The translations under genes were made by a program, and so were the position numbers. DNA of 36,559 nucleotides from CAZBLP01 sp964492825 (GTDB taxonomy: Bacteria > DYJV01). Shown piece after piece: positions 25,775 through 34,127 of this stretch (its first letter is position 1; each line of letters begins with the position of its first letter). The notes under the pieces were generated by a model. That model was not told where the DNA came from, made no database searches, and saw only the letters and a program-made list of their open reading frames with translations. Location: the NCBI GenBank assembly GCA_964492825.1, contig CAZBLP010000014.1, forward strand, positions 1-36,559, read 5' to 3'.

Positions 25775-28700
25775 TTACCAATTTTGAAAATTTTCCCATC
25801 TTTCTATGTGGATATTTAAACTTTCCTGAGGAATATTAGGTGATCCGAGTTTGCCGACTCCGGGAATTCCACCACCTGTACTAACTAATGCCCATACATG
25901 GCCTTCTCTTATTGCAATTTTAACTCCAGATGGCAGTGATACGCCTAATTGTCTATATCTGTCTGTTTTATCAAATTTTTCGGTATCTCCGCTGTCATTA
26001 GATGTATTATAGTTAATTCCTGCTAATCCATAGCAATATTTTAGAGAATAAACTCTACTTATGCCGTGAGGATTACAAGGATCAGTGGAGGTAGGTGTGA
26101 AAGATGTAAAATAAGCACGTTCATTAAATAAAATAGGAGTGCTTAATATCTTTTCACCTGAATGTTCTTCTGAGTCATTAATATCTCCGAGTTTTATAAA
26201 CCATCCCTTGGCAGAATGGAGTTTATTTAAAATAGTTTCTTTTTCAGATGAACTTGAGCCAGAATCAACATCAAGTTCATCATTGGTAACATTTAATAAA
26301 TTCTGTTCTGTATATGTGGTGGTTGTGTCATTATCATCTATATCATCAATTACCATATATATTCTGTTATTTGCAGATGTTTCAGTAGGATTTTCTCTGT
26401 TTCCTGACCCAAAATAAAGTGCTTTGGTTAAAAATCCTATACTTCCCTGTGCATAATTAGTTGAACATTTGCCAAGAACAGTAACTGTAGGGGAGTAGAA
26501 AAATTTTCTGTTTGAATCACTAGAATCTAATGTCCCGCCAATATTTCCACTTGTAGAATCTGAACCTGGATTTGATTTAAAAATAATATGTCCTTTTAAA
26601 CTATCAGATGAACTATCATAGTAAAGTTTCCATAATTGGCCACCAATATCTGTAACATATATTTTTGAAAGATATCCGTTGACATCTGTAATAACAGTAG
26701 GGGTTGCAGGAATACAATACTGCATGTTAGAATTATCGCTGTGTGTATATGAATATAATTTGGCTCCGGTATCCAAATCTATTATAAATATCCCTCTACC
26801 CATTGTTACACTCGTTTGAGGAGAAGAGTTGTCATCTTCAACTGGGTCATATCCGCCTGAGAAAATTCCAACAGTTTTATCAGTTGAACCTATTTTCATT
26901 TTACTTATAACTACATCTGACCATGAATAACCTAATTCACTAAAGTCACCACTTCCACCACCGGTAATTTCCCATTTTAATGACCAATTTTCAGGATTCG
27001 GATCTTCAATATTAAAAGCAAAATAACTTCGCCCCCCTCTTCTTAATCCTACAATTAAAATTTTTGGCTCTATGCGACCGTCAGAATCAAAAGTAAAATA
27101 ATAAGACATGGTTCCGTCATCGAAATATAACGGCCTGCTTTCCGAAGAATCAGGATTCATGTTTTTTAACTTATTAAGGAAACAGTTAAAAATTAATGAA
27201 AAAATTTCTTCTCCATTTGAATCGTTAAATATATGTATCTGACCATCATTTGCCGCTGCGACTATTAATGTTGTATTATCCGCTTCATAGTTTAAAAGAA
27301 CAGGCTCTGAATGAACCATGCTTCCAAGTATCCATGATCTTTTGGCAACAGGATAGTGATCTGCTGAGCCATCCTCATCAAAAGTATATCCATAAACATA
27401 ATTTATAATTTTATATTTTTCACTTGTGTCAGCTTCATTTAAAACTCCGGAGCTTAAATTAGCAGGGATAAATCGTTTGAATATGTTTGATGAATCAATA
27501 AAATATATTTTTCTGTATGTTGTATTATAAGGGTCCGAAAGAGAGGAAGAAGTAAGTTTGTCTACCAGAACTTTTCCTGCGCCGCCTGCTTCAACTTCCC
27601 CGCCATCTTCCTCGTCTGTCCAATAAGATACGGATGTTGTTTTAAAAGTTCCATCACAATCAGTTGCATCAAGATCGTTTTTGTCAACAACTACCCATTC
27701 TTCATTGTCTCTTCCTGTACATCCGCTTTTAATCTGGTAGTTAACCTTGTATTTTTTAAGGTTTCCAAGCCAATTTGGTGATTTGGGTTTAAAAAAAGTC
27801 ATATAAATATATTGACCGCTTTGGGTTTTATTTGTTGTATCCACTGAAACAACAGGTGCAGTATATGAAACACTGTTTGCTATTATGATTCCGAGAGAAT
27901 AAAAAGCATTTACTAATTGTTGTTTATTAAATGCTGAGACAAAAACGCCACCACCATCTTCTGCTGCATCTTCCATAAGAGGAGATGACATTGTGAAACT
28001 CAGCATATGACTGGTAACATTAACATGGCTGTTCTCAGGATCAGATACTTCGGATTTATCAGAAATAGAGTGTGTATACATCCAATGTGCCACATCGTCA
28101 AAATAGTCATCAGGCGGAGAAGAATATTGATAAGGATCTTCTGTCCATCCGTCACTATCCCAGTCACTAAAATTAATTCCGCTGATTCTTGACCAATCAC
28201 TGTCAGCAGACGGATATCCATCTGAAAGAACTATTGTATGGTTTCTTGCACAGCTCGGCAATATTGATGTTTTACTGTGGTAATGATTCCATACATCTTG
28301 TAAAGCTTCGCCAAGTGGAGTGCCACCGTCAGCACTAAATGAATCTAAATAATTTTTAATATTGTTTTCAAGTTCTTCATCAGTTAAAGATGTATCAAAT
28401 TCCTGCCATATCTTAGCCCCGTTTCCAGTGGGTGACACACTGAAGGAAGCAAGAGCCCAGTTGATTTTTCCGCTTGTAGCATCTACTACATCGTCCATAG
28501 CATCAACAACAACTTCAAGTCTTGTTTGCATTTTGTAACCTGATGTTTCCACGTCTTCTGGAAGATATTCATATCTGTCAATTTTAAATCCTGATTTTGT
28601 TACAGAATAATCAGAGTGAAAAACTATTATTAATTTTTTAGTGCTTCCAAGAGTATAAGATGATGTTGTAAAGCTTCCTTGATTACCGCAAAAAGTATCA

Positions 28701-29713
28701 AGTAGGTTGCCACCTGATATGCTGTCTTTGTAAATTTTTACATAATCCCACCTGCAACTCCAATTATACTCAAGATAAAAAGCTGAAAAATGAAGTTTAA
28801 TCTTTGATGCATCTATTTGTGTAATAGTATAAGTTTCATCTCTGTTGTTGGGATAATTACTCGGATAATTTGGAGAATGAATATCCACGGTAACCGGTGT
28901 ATAAGTGGCACTTGATTCTGAATATGTCCTTGTTTTCCATGTTCTGTAAGATTCATTTGTAGTATATGCTGTATAAAGATTATACATTTCCTGCATATTT
29001 ATCCAATTACCCGGGATAAAAAAATAGATATCCTGATCTCCGTTTTCAGCAACGTTGTGGCTTGAAGCACCGCTTCCAATCCCCTCGAAACCGCTGAAAT
29101 ACCACCCAGGAGCATTTAACATTCCTGCAAAACCTTTATCTATAATTGTCCCGTCTGGATATTCTTCATAATCATGGAGTTTTATATTTCTGTCAAGAGG
29201 GAGACGTTCTCCATCGAGTAATATATAACCGTCTGAGTCTACAGTGATTCTTCCGTCATAATTTGGATCTGTAATTGATCTTCCGCTGCTATCTGTTAAA
29301 TTGCCATTGTCATCAATATATGTCCCTGTTTCTATAACATTACTGGTATACCATAAATAATCAGGGTTGCCCGGATCACCAGTAAATGTAATTCCATTGT
29401 AAATAGTAACTCCTATATTCCCTTTAACAAGTAAAATTTCATTTTTGTCATAATGATTATTATAAAAGTAATTACTTGATCCGCATCCTCCTGCTATCAT
29501 ATCACAGTCTCCCAGATCACTTGCCCAATCATAAAATGCCCCGTAGTCAACTGTATGTTCGTAGACACCCCATCCCATACTTCCGGAGGTATCCACTAAA
29601 ATCATTGCATTGGGTTTGACATTTTGTAAATAAATGTCGGTGTCTTCTGCTGAGATATTTGTCATGGGCAACAAAATCAAGAATACAATGATATGTAAAA
29701 GTATTTTTCTCAT
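25775..29713 (-). CDS. pilY1: PilY1-type pilus tip adhesin with an inserted CUB-like domain
   Basis: PilY1 proteins sit at type IV pilus tips and serve adhesion, calcium-controlled retraction and surface sensing. The 1312 residues start with a signal peptide (1-22). A von Willebrand A domain starts with MIDAS DTSGS (41-45) and resumes only near 395, with GGTPLGEAL (463-471) and Asp498 in LSDGYP. Between them, residues about 271-385 look like a CUB domain: Cys320 and Cys342, and the acidic trio Glu315, Asp323 and Asp368 that binds calcium in animal CUB domains. The C-terminal half has the PilY1 beta-propeller with a calcium loop (TDVNGYLSKIYVTD). It follows pilX by 12 bases. Confidence 0.92.
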   Translation of the reverse strand: MRKILLHIIVFLILLPMTNISAEDTDIYLQNVKPNAMILVDTSGSMGWGVYEHTVDYGAFYDWASDLGDCDMIAGGCGSSNYFYNNHYDKNEILLVKGNIGVTIYNGITFTGDPGNPDYLWYTSNVIETGTYIDDNGNLTDSSGRSITDPNYDGRITVDSDGYILLDGERLPLDRNIKLHDYEEYPDGTIIDKGFAGMLNAPGWYFSGFEGIGSGASSHNVAENGDQDIYFFIPGNWINMQEMYNLYTAYTTNESYRTWKTRTYSESSATYTPVTVDIHSPNYPSNYPNNRDETYTITQIDASKIKLHFSAFYLEYNWSCRWDYVKIYKDSISGGNLLDTFCGNQGSFTTSSYTLGSTKKLIIVFHSDYSVTKSGFKIDRYEYLPEDVETSGYKMQTRLEVVVDAMDDVVDATSGKINWALASFSVSPTGNGAKIWQEFDTSLTDEELENNIKNYLDSFSADGGTPLGEALQDVWNHYHSKTSILPSCARNHTIVLSDGYPSADSDWSRISGINFSDWDSDGWTEDPYQYSSPPDDYFDDVAHWMYTHSISDKSEVSDPENSHVNVTSHMLSFTMSSPLMEDAAEDGGGVFVSAFNKQQLVNAFYSLGIIIANSVSYTAPVVSVDTTNKTQSGQYIYMTFFKPKSPNWLGNLKKYKVNYQIKSGCTGRDNEEWVVVDKNDLDATDCDGTFKTTSVSYWTDEEDGGEVEAGGAGKVLVDKLTSSSLSDPYNTTYRKIYFIDSSNIFKRFIPANLSSGVLNEADTSEKYKIINYVYGYTFDEDGSADHYPVAKRSWILGSMVHSEPVLLNYEADNTTLIVAAANDGQIHIFNDSNGEEIFSLIFNCFLNKLKNMNPDSSESRPLYFDDGTMSYYFTFDSDGRIEPKILIVGLRRGGRSYFAFNIEDPNPENWSLKWEITGGGSGDFSELGYSWSDVVISKMKIGSTDKTVGIFSGGYDPVEDDNSSPQTSVTMGRGIFIIDLDTGAKLYSYTHSDNSNMQYCIPATPTVITDVNGYLSKIYVTDIGGQLWKLYYDSSSDSLKGHIIFKSNPGSDSTSGNIGGTLDSSDSNRKFFYSPTVTVLGKCSTNYAQGSIGFLTKALYFGSGNRENPTETSANNRIYMVIDDIDDNDTTTTYTEQNLLNVTNDELDVDSGSSSSEKETILNKLHSAKGWFIKLGDINDSEEHSGEKILSTPILFNERAYFTSFTPTSTDPCNPHGISRVYSLKYCYGLAGINYNTSNDSGDTEKFDKTDRYRQLGVSLPSGVKIAIREGHVWALVSTGGGIPGVGKLGSPNIPQESLNIHIERWENFQNW

Positions 29714-29725
29714 TTTTACCTCCGT

Positions 29726-30151
29726 TTACATTTTAGGCCCGAGTTTATACACAAGAGTTTTTATTTCTGTATTGTTAATCCCTGTCCTGACAGTATAATA
29801 GTAATTGCTGAACATATTCATGGAAGTTCCCGGTTTTATAGTGGGCTTGTAAAATTCGAATTTTATGGTTGAGTGATAAGCAAATGAAGATGTACCATCA
29901 CTGAAATCCACATTAGTGTCTTTAATCGGTGGTTCGCTTGGATTGGTAATATTTGAAACACTAATTGTAATAATATCCGAAATTTCTATTTTATTACCTG
30001 ATTCACTTCTATAAAAATCTATTGAATTGTCTTTGCTATTTTTGGAAATTGAAAAGTTGGTAATACTGTTTGTTGATAAAGATATAATTAGGATTAATAA
30101 TACAGATATCAACATAAGTACTGTGACAATAGCCATGCCTCTGTTATTCAT
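29726..30151 (-). CDS. pilX: PilX-like minor pilin/pilus assembly protein
   Basis: The 141-residue product starts NNRGMAIVTVLML, a short basic leader with Gly5 ahead of a single hydrophobic helix (about 6-27). As in PilX and GspK-type proteins, Glu at position 5 after the cleavage site is absent, which suits a tip position. The rest is beta-rich with no motif I can name. SD GAGAGGAA precedes ATG 30151, and the gene lies three bases after pilV. Position between pilV and pilY1 is the main reason for the name. Confidence 0.75.
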   Translation of the reverse strand: MNNRGMAIVTVLMLISVLLILIISLSTNSITNFSISKNSKDNSIDFYRSESGNKIEISDIITISVSNITNPSEPPIKDTNVDFSDGTSSFAYHSTIKFEFYKPTIKPGTSMNMFSNYYYTVRTGINNTEIKTLVYKLGPKM

Positions 30152-30154
30152 AAA

Positions 30155-30646
30155 TTATTCCTCTCTTTTCAATGTCATAATAAATACTTTATGCCCTTGT
30201 CCATGCCAAATCCAATAGACTATAACTCCTATTTTCTTAAATTTATTAGTAGATTTAATTGTGGAATCTTCGGCAATATTCCAGAGAATATAAAATTTTG
30301 TATTGTTAAGAGTAACAGGGCTATTAAAATGGTCAAAATTGGAAGACATGTAATTACCCTCATCATTTAAAATTGAGTTTTTGTCAATATCAGGATTTAA
30401 ATCACTGTTATTGGAAGTATATGTATCTGATAGGTCCGAATTATTGTAGCTTTTATGCAACAGACTTTCCAAAGTTTTTTCTGTTAAAAAAAGAGCGTTT
30501 GTCATATCGGTATTTAATTTGGTTTTATATATTTGTGAATTCAAGAAAGTAAAAAAAGAAGGTATTGCTAATGATAAAATGGCAACAGCTATTAAAAGTT
30601 CAACTAAACTAAAAGCTTTTTTATCAATTTTTTTAAAAAGTTTCAT
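30155..30646 (-). CDS. pilV: PilV-like minor pilin
   Basis: The 163-residue protein has a class III signal: a basic leader MKLFKKIDKKA, cleavage before Phe12 and the helix FSLVELLIAVAIL with Glu at position 5. Ala rather than Gly stands before the cleavage site. The remaining sequence is serine- and asparagine-rich and beta-structured. The start overlaps the end of pilW by 14 bases and is preceded by AAGGA. Minor pilins of this type prime pilus assembly with PilY1. Confidence 0.85.
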   Translation of the reverse strand: MKLFKKIDKKAFSLVELLIAVAILSLAIPSFFTFLNSQIYKTKLNTDMTNALFLTEKTLESLLHKSYNNSDLSDTYTSNNSDLNPDIDKNSILNDEGNYMSSNFDHFNSPVTLNNTKFYILWNIAEDSTIKSTNKFKKIGVIVYWIWHGQGHKVFIMTLKREE

Positions 30647-31613
30647 ACAAAAAATTCCTTGGAATTATGTCTATTGTAATCTGTCTTCTTCTGTAATGTG
30701 TATCATATTGAGAATTGATTCCGTTTGAATCGTCAGTGTCAATGTTAATAGTCTTGTTTGCTATTGAATAACTTGAATTGGGATCTTTATATGTTGCATC
30801 AGGATTAGGACTTCTGCCGAGAATGGAAACCCTAACTAATTTGACGTAAAATTCTTTTCCCGTAGGAATGGTGTTATCAAGAGGATCACCGTCAGAATCA
30901 GTGTCATCAAAAACACCGTCGTCATTCTCGTCTATACCGTATTGAAACTGTAAAGCTTCAATATATGAAGCAAGAGGTTGATTGGAGCCTCCTGTATTGT
31001 TATTTATTGTTATTTGCTGGTTTGTAGAGTCATAAGAGATTGTGACCGCTCTGATGGAATAAACATAATCGTTCTCATACACTTCAAGACTAATTGAGCT
31101 ATCAAGGTATAAAGCGGTTTTCCCGGAAATAGTCTGAGGATCTGAAATTAATTCAAAAAATTGATTATAGGGATTTCTTTCAATAAATACATATTTTTTC
31201 AAATTACTATCTAGAAGATCGGAGTTTGAAGATGTTGTGTATATAACGTTGCCAGAGTAAGAAGTATTTCCTGACAAATCTTTTGCTACCTGTCCGAATA
31301 TCCTATTTGCATAGACAATTGTCAACTGGTCGTCGCCACTTGAACCTCCGTCAACAGCAGTAAAAATATTGCTATATCCATTTACAGATTTACTTTGAAA
31401 TTCCACTGAATATTTTGTCCCAAAACCTGCCATTTGTATGGCACGTTCAATATAATTTAAAGATACTTCCAAGTTCTGATTTAACATCATTGCATCTTCC
31501 TGTATTTTACTTGCTTTGTTAAATGTTTGAAAAGTGGGATAGATTATTGCCATTACAATGCTGAAGATTAATACTACCAAAAGAAGTTCAACAATTGTAA
31601 ATGCCTTTTTCAT
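30633..31613 (-). CDS. pilW: PilW-like minor pilin
   Basis: From ATG 31613 the product has 326 residues, the usual size for PilW. It begins MKKA, then FTIVELLLVVLIFSIV, a prepilin helix with Glu at position 5 and Ala before cleavage. The globular part includes an Asp-rich stretch (DENDDGVFDDTDSDGDPLD) that resembles calcium-binding loops seen in PilW proteins. The frame extends to a TTG at 31652, but this would add a 13-residue leader overlapping fimT, so the inner ATG is preferred; its SD (AAAGG) is distant. It belongs to the fimT-pilW-pilV-pilX-pilY1 operon. Confidence 0.87.
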   Translation of the reverse strand: MKKAFTIVELLLVVLIFSIVMAIIYPTFQTFNKASKIQEDAMMLNQNLEVSLNYIERAIQMAGFGTKYSVEFQSKSVNGYSNIFTAVDGGSSGDDQLTIVYANRIFGQVAKDLSGNTSYSGNVIYTTSSNSDLLDSNLKKYVFIERNPYNQFFELISDPQTISGKTALYLDSSISLEVYENDYVYSIRAVTISYDSTNQQITINNNTGGSNQPLASYIEALQFQYGIDENDDGVFDDTDSDGDPLDNTIPTGKEFYVKLVRVSILGRSPNPDATYKDPNSSYSIANKTINIDTDDSNGINSQYDTHYRRRQITIDIIPRNFLYETF

Positions 31614-31638
31614 TGTGTTACAATAACCTTTCTTAAAC

Positions 31639-32145
31639 TTAATCTGTTGCAAAAGCAGAACCGTTCCAATGGGAAATAGAAATATTTCCGGATAAACTTA
31701 CCGTAACTTTATAGACTGAATCATTACTGCTTTTCTCTTTAAGATAAATTGAGCCAGAAGGACTGCAACTACCGTCTGGAAAGAAATATGCTTTTGGTGG
31801 ACTGGTACTGCCAAATGCAACTTTATGATTTGAAAGACTACTATGCCCACCATCGCCAAATTCTATTTTAGATGATAAATTAACAGTTTTTAAAATAGAG
31901 CCATTGTCATAATTAAGAGAATAACTATTATTTGTAATATCAAATTCAAGATATGTTCTATTTTTCAATTGAATTGCTTTTATTCTCATATAACTCAAAT
32001 AATTGTAAAGTATCCTTACATCTTTTTTTAAATATGTTTTTCCATTTGAAAGATAAGCATATCCAATGCCTGCTAACATTCCTATAATCGCCATAACAAT
32101 TAACAGTTCTGTTAAAGTAAAAGCGTTTTTATTTCTCATATCCAT
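31639..32145 (-). CDS. fimT: FimT/GspH-like minor pseudopilin
   Basis: The 168-residue product starts MDMRNKNA, then FTLTELLIVMAIIGMLAGI, a prepilin helix with Glu at position 5 and Ala before cleavage. The body matches the GspH/FimT pattern: a short linker (YLKKDVRILYNYLSYMRIKAI) given here as residues about 38-58, then a beta domain with an FFPDGSCSPSG segment close to the family's typical F-x-x-x-G ending. AAGGAT precedes ATG 32145. It is the first gene of the minor pilin operon and has a well-formed promoter upstream. Confidence 0.86.
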   Translation of the reverse strand: MDMRNKNAFTLTELLIVMAIIGMLAGIGYAYLSNGKTYLKKDVRILYNYLSYMRIKAIQLKNRTYLEFDITNNSYSLNYDNGSILKTVNLSSKIEFGDGGHSSLSNHKVAFGSTSPPKAYFFPDGSCSPSGSIYLKEKSSNDSVYKVTVSLSGNISISHWNGSAFATD

Positions 32146-32173
32146 AGAATATCCTTATTTTTGAAGTTAATCT

Positions 32174-32209
32174 GTAATTTAAATTACACTCATATGGCTT
32201 TTTAGTCAA
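32174..32209 (-). promoter_or_regulatory. Promoter of the minor pilin operon with a palindromic operator candidate
   Basis: On the minus strand TTGACT (32209-32204), 17 bases and TAATTT (32186-32181) precede fimT; transcription would begin near 32174. A perfect 14-bp palindrome, GTAATTTAAATTAC (32174-32187), covers the -10 box and start site, where a bound repressor would block initiation. Confidence 0.55.
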
Positions 32210-32252
32210 GAGGTATTGTTGTAAAAATGTCTTGTTTTTTTTTAATAATTGT

Positions 32253-32277
32253 AATATTTATTTTTAAAATAAATATT
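32253..32277. repeat. 25-base AT-only palindrome upstream of yjbQ
   Basis: Twelve-base arms AATATTTATTTT and AAAATAAATATT flank a single T. The palindrome ends 13 bases before the yjbQ start codon, just ahead of the SD AGAGGG. It may be an operator or a weak mRNA hairpin; AT composition makes chance more likely than for a mixed sequence. Confidence 0.5.
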
Positions 32278-32290
32278 TTTAGAGGGAAAA

Positions 32291-32689
32291 ATGCTTTGTA
32301 AAATTTCTGTGACAACTTTAAAAAGAATTGAATTTATTGACATAACCTCACAAGTTAAAGATCTTATTAAAAAGGAAAACATAAGGAATGGTATTGCAAT
32401 AATATACACTCCTCATACTACTGCTGCAATAACTATTAATGAAAATGCCGACCCTTCTGTGAAGTATGACATTAATGAATATTTATCGAAAACAATACCT
32501 TATAGGGCAGGGTATACTCATCTTGAAGGCAATTCTGATGCACATATTAAATCTTCTATTATTGGTTGTTCAGAGCAGGTTATTGTTGAAAATGGCTCTT
32601 TGTTGTTAGGTACTTGGCAAGGAATATTTTTTTGTGAATTTGATGGTCCTAGACATAGAAAAGTATTTTTAAAAATTCTTTCAGTATGA
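32291..32689 (+). CDS. yjbQ: YjbQ family protein (UPF0047)
   Basis: The 132-residue protein is a compact, full-length member of the YjbQ family. It shows YTPHTTAAITINENADP (about 39-55), HLEGNSDAHIKSS (77-89) and the GTWQGIFFCEFDGPR segment near the end, with histidines 42, 77 and 85 likely at the active or metal site. Family members can show weak thiamine-phosphate synthase activity, but their true role is unknown. AGAGGG precedes ATG 32291. Its stop overlaps the start of engB by four bases, so the two are translationally coupled. Confidence 0.92.
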   Translation: MLCKISVTTLKRIEFIDITSQVKDLIKKENIRNGIAIIYTPHTTAAITINENADPSVKYDINEYLSKTIPYRAGYTHLEGNSDAHIKSSIIGCSEQVIVENGSLLLGTWQGIFFCEFDGPRHRKVFLKILSV

Positions 32690-33267
32690 AAATCAAGTCA
32701 GCAGAATTTATAAAAAGCGCTTTTAAAAAAGAGCAGTTTATTAATGATGATCTACCTCAAATAGCTTTTGCAGGTAGATCCAATTGTGGTAAATCAACAT
32801 TAATTAATGTTCTATTAAATAGGAAAAAACTTGTAAAGACAAGTTCTAAGCCAGGATTTACAAAATCAGTAAATTACTTTTTAATTAATGGAGAATTTTA
32901 CCTTGTTGATTTACCTGGTTTCGGATTTGCAAAAATATCCAAAAAAGAAAAATTAGAATGGGACAGATTAATTACAGATTTTCTTAAATACTCTGTGCAT
33001 CTCAGAGGTGTTGTTCATTTAGTTGATATTAGAAGATTAATAACCCCGAAAGATGTTTTTTTAATAAATTTTTTATCTGAAATTGAAATACCATATTTAA
33101 TAGTCTTAACCAAAAGTGATAAATTATCAAAAAACGAAATAAATAAATCTTTAAGAAAATTAAAAAATGATTATAACCTGCAGAATCCTATTCTTACTTC
33201 TTCCTTGAAAAGATTGGGTATGGAGCTACTGTGGGATGAAATAAAGGTTGTGTTGAATATAGAGTAA
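32686..33267 (+). CDS. engB: Ribosome biogenesis GTP-binding protein EngB/YsxC
   Basis: This GTPase helps assemble the large ribosomal subunit. The 193 residues match the family length and motifs: G1 GRSNCGKS (30-37, usually GRSNVGKS), the switch region KPGFTKSVNYF, where GKT replaces GFT in most members, G3 DLPGFGFA (75-82) and G4 TKSDK. The ATG lies in the ATGA overlap with yjbQ. The UbiA-family gene follows two bases after the stop. The Cys34 and Phe58 replacements are unusual for the family but keep the P-loop lysine and serine. Confidence 0.93.
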   Translation: MKIKSAEFIKSAFKKEQFINDDLPQIAFAGRSNCGKSTLINVLLNRKKLVKTSSKPGFTKSVNYFLINGEFYLVDLPGFGFAKISKKEKLEWDRLITDFLKYSVHLRGVVHLVDIRRLITPKDVFLINFLSEIEIPYLIVLTKSDKLSKNEINKSLRKLKNDYNLQNPILTSSLKRLGMELLWDEIKVVLNIE

Positions 33268-33269
33268 AG

Positions 33270-34127
33270 ATGATAAAAACAATTAAAAGTTATTTAGAAT
33301 CAATAAAATTTATTCATACGGTGTTTGCTTTACCATTTGCTTTTATGGGAATGATTTTAGCAAAAAGGGGGATGCCGCATTTAGATAAAATGTTCTGGAT
33401 ATTAATTGCAATGATTGGTGCAAGAAGCGGTGCAATGGGGTTTAACAGAATATGTGATTATAGGTTTGATAAAGAAAATCCAAGAACTATTAATTGGCCT
33501 CATATTAAAGGTGAAATTACTCTATTGCAAATGATTGTTTTAACTGTTATTGCTTATACTATATTTATATTTGCTGCGTATCAATTGAATAGTTTGTGTT
33601 TTTATCTTTCTTTTCCTGTTATTTTTATTTTATCTTTTTATTCAATTACAAAAAGATTTACTTATTATACGCATCTGTTTCTCGGATTTGCGATTAGCCT
33701 AGCTCCTGTTGGTGCTTGGATTGCTATAACAGGAGAGTTCTCATTGAAGCCTTTTTTGATTTCTTCTGTTGTTTTATTCTGGATAGCAGGGTTTGATATA
33801 TTTTATTCATTGCAAGATATGGAATTTGATAAAGAAAAAGGTTTATATTCTATTCCTGTGAAATATGGAATAAAACGTTCATTACAAATTGCAAAAATTT
33901 TTCACATTATTATGATGAGTGCTTTAGTTTATATGATACCTGTTTTTAACTTAGGAATTGTTTTTGCAACTGGTGTTAATATTGCAGGAATATTTCTAAT
34001 ATATGAACATTCATTGGTGAAAGAAGATGATTTAAGTAAAATTGATAAGGCTTTTTTCTCGGTAAATGGCTGGATTTCCATTATGCTTATAGTAGCATTA
34101 ATTATTGACCTTTTAATAGTTTCCTGA
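33270..34127 (+). CDS. UbiA-family prenyltransferase (menaquinone-pathway candidate)
   Basis: It attaches a polyprenyl chain to an aromatic acid in the membrane. The 285 residues have about eight or nine membrane spans. Two aspartate-rich motifs for magnesium-diphosphate are present: NRICDYRFD (59-67) and a later YSLQDMEFD. The sequence resembles the UbiA-type enzymes (MqnP) used with a UbiD partner in futalosine menaquinone synthesis; a UbiD-family gene lies at 10864-12681. The substrate is inferred. It follows engB by two bases, and its last 26 bases overlap the end of the convergent histidine kinase gene. Confidence 0.88.
   Translation: MIKTIKSYLESIKFIHTVFALPFAFMGMILAKRGMPHLDKMFWILIAMIGARSGAMGFNRICDYRFDKENPRTINWPHIKGEITLLQMIVLTVIAYTIFIFAAYQLNSLCFYLSFPVIFILSFYSITKRFTYYTHLFLGFAISLAPVGAWIAITGEFSLKPFLISSVVLFWIAGFDIFYSLQDMEFDKEKGLYSIPVKYGIKRSLQIAKIFHIIMMSALVYMIPVFNLGIVFATGVNIAGIFLIYEHSLVKEDDLSKIDKAFFSVNGWISIMLIVALIIDLLIVS

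Noticed and set aside
25755..25799. Longer start for the small secreted protein
   Set aside because: It would hide the signal peptide and overlap pilY1, while the ATG at 25754 has its own SD.
31614..31652. TTG start extending pilW
   Set aside because: It adds a leader unlike prepilin signals and overlaps fimT; MKKA followed by FTIVELL is a normal prepilin start.
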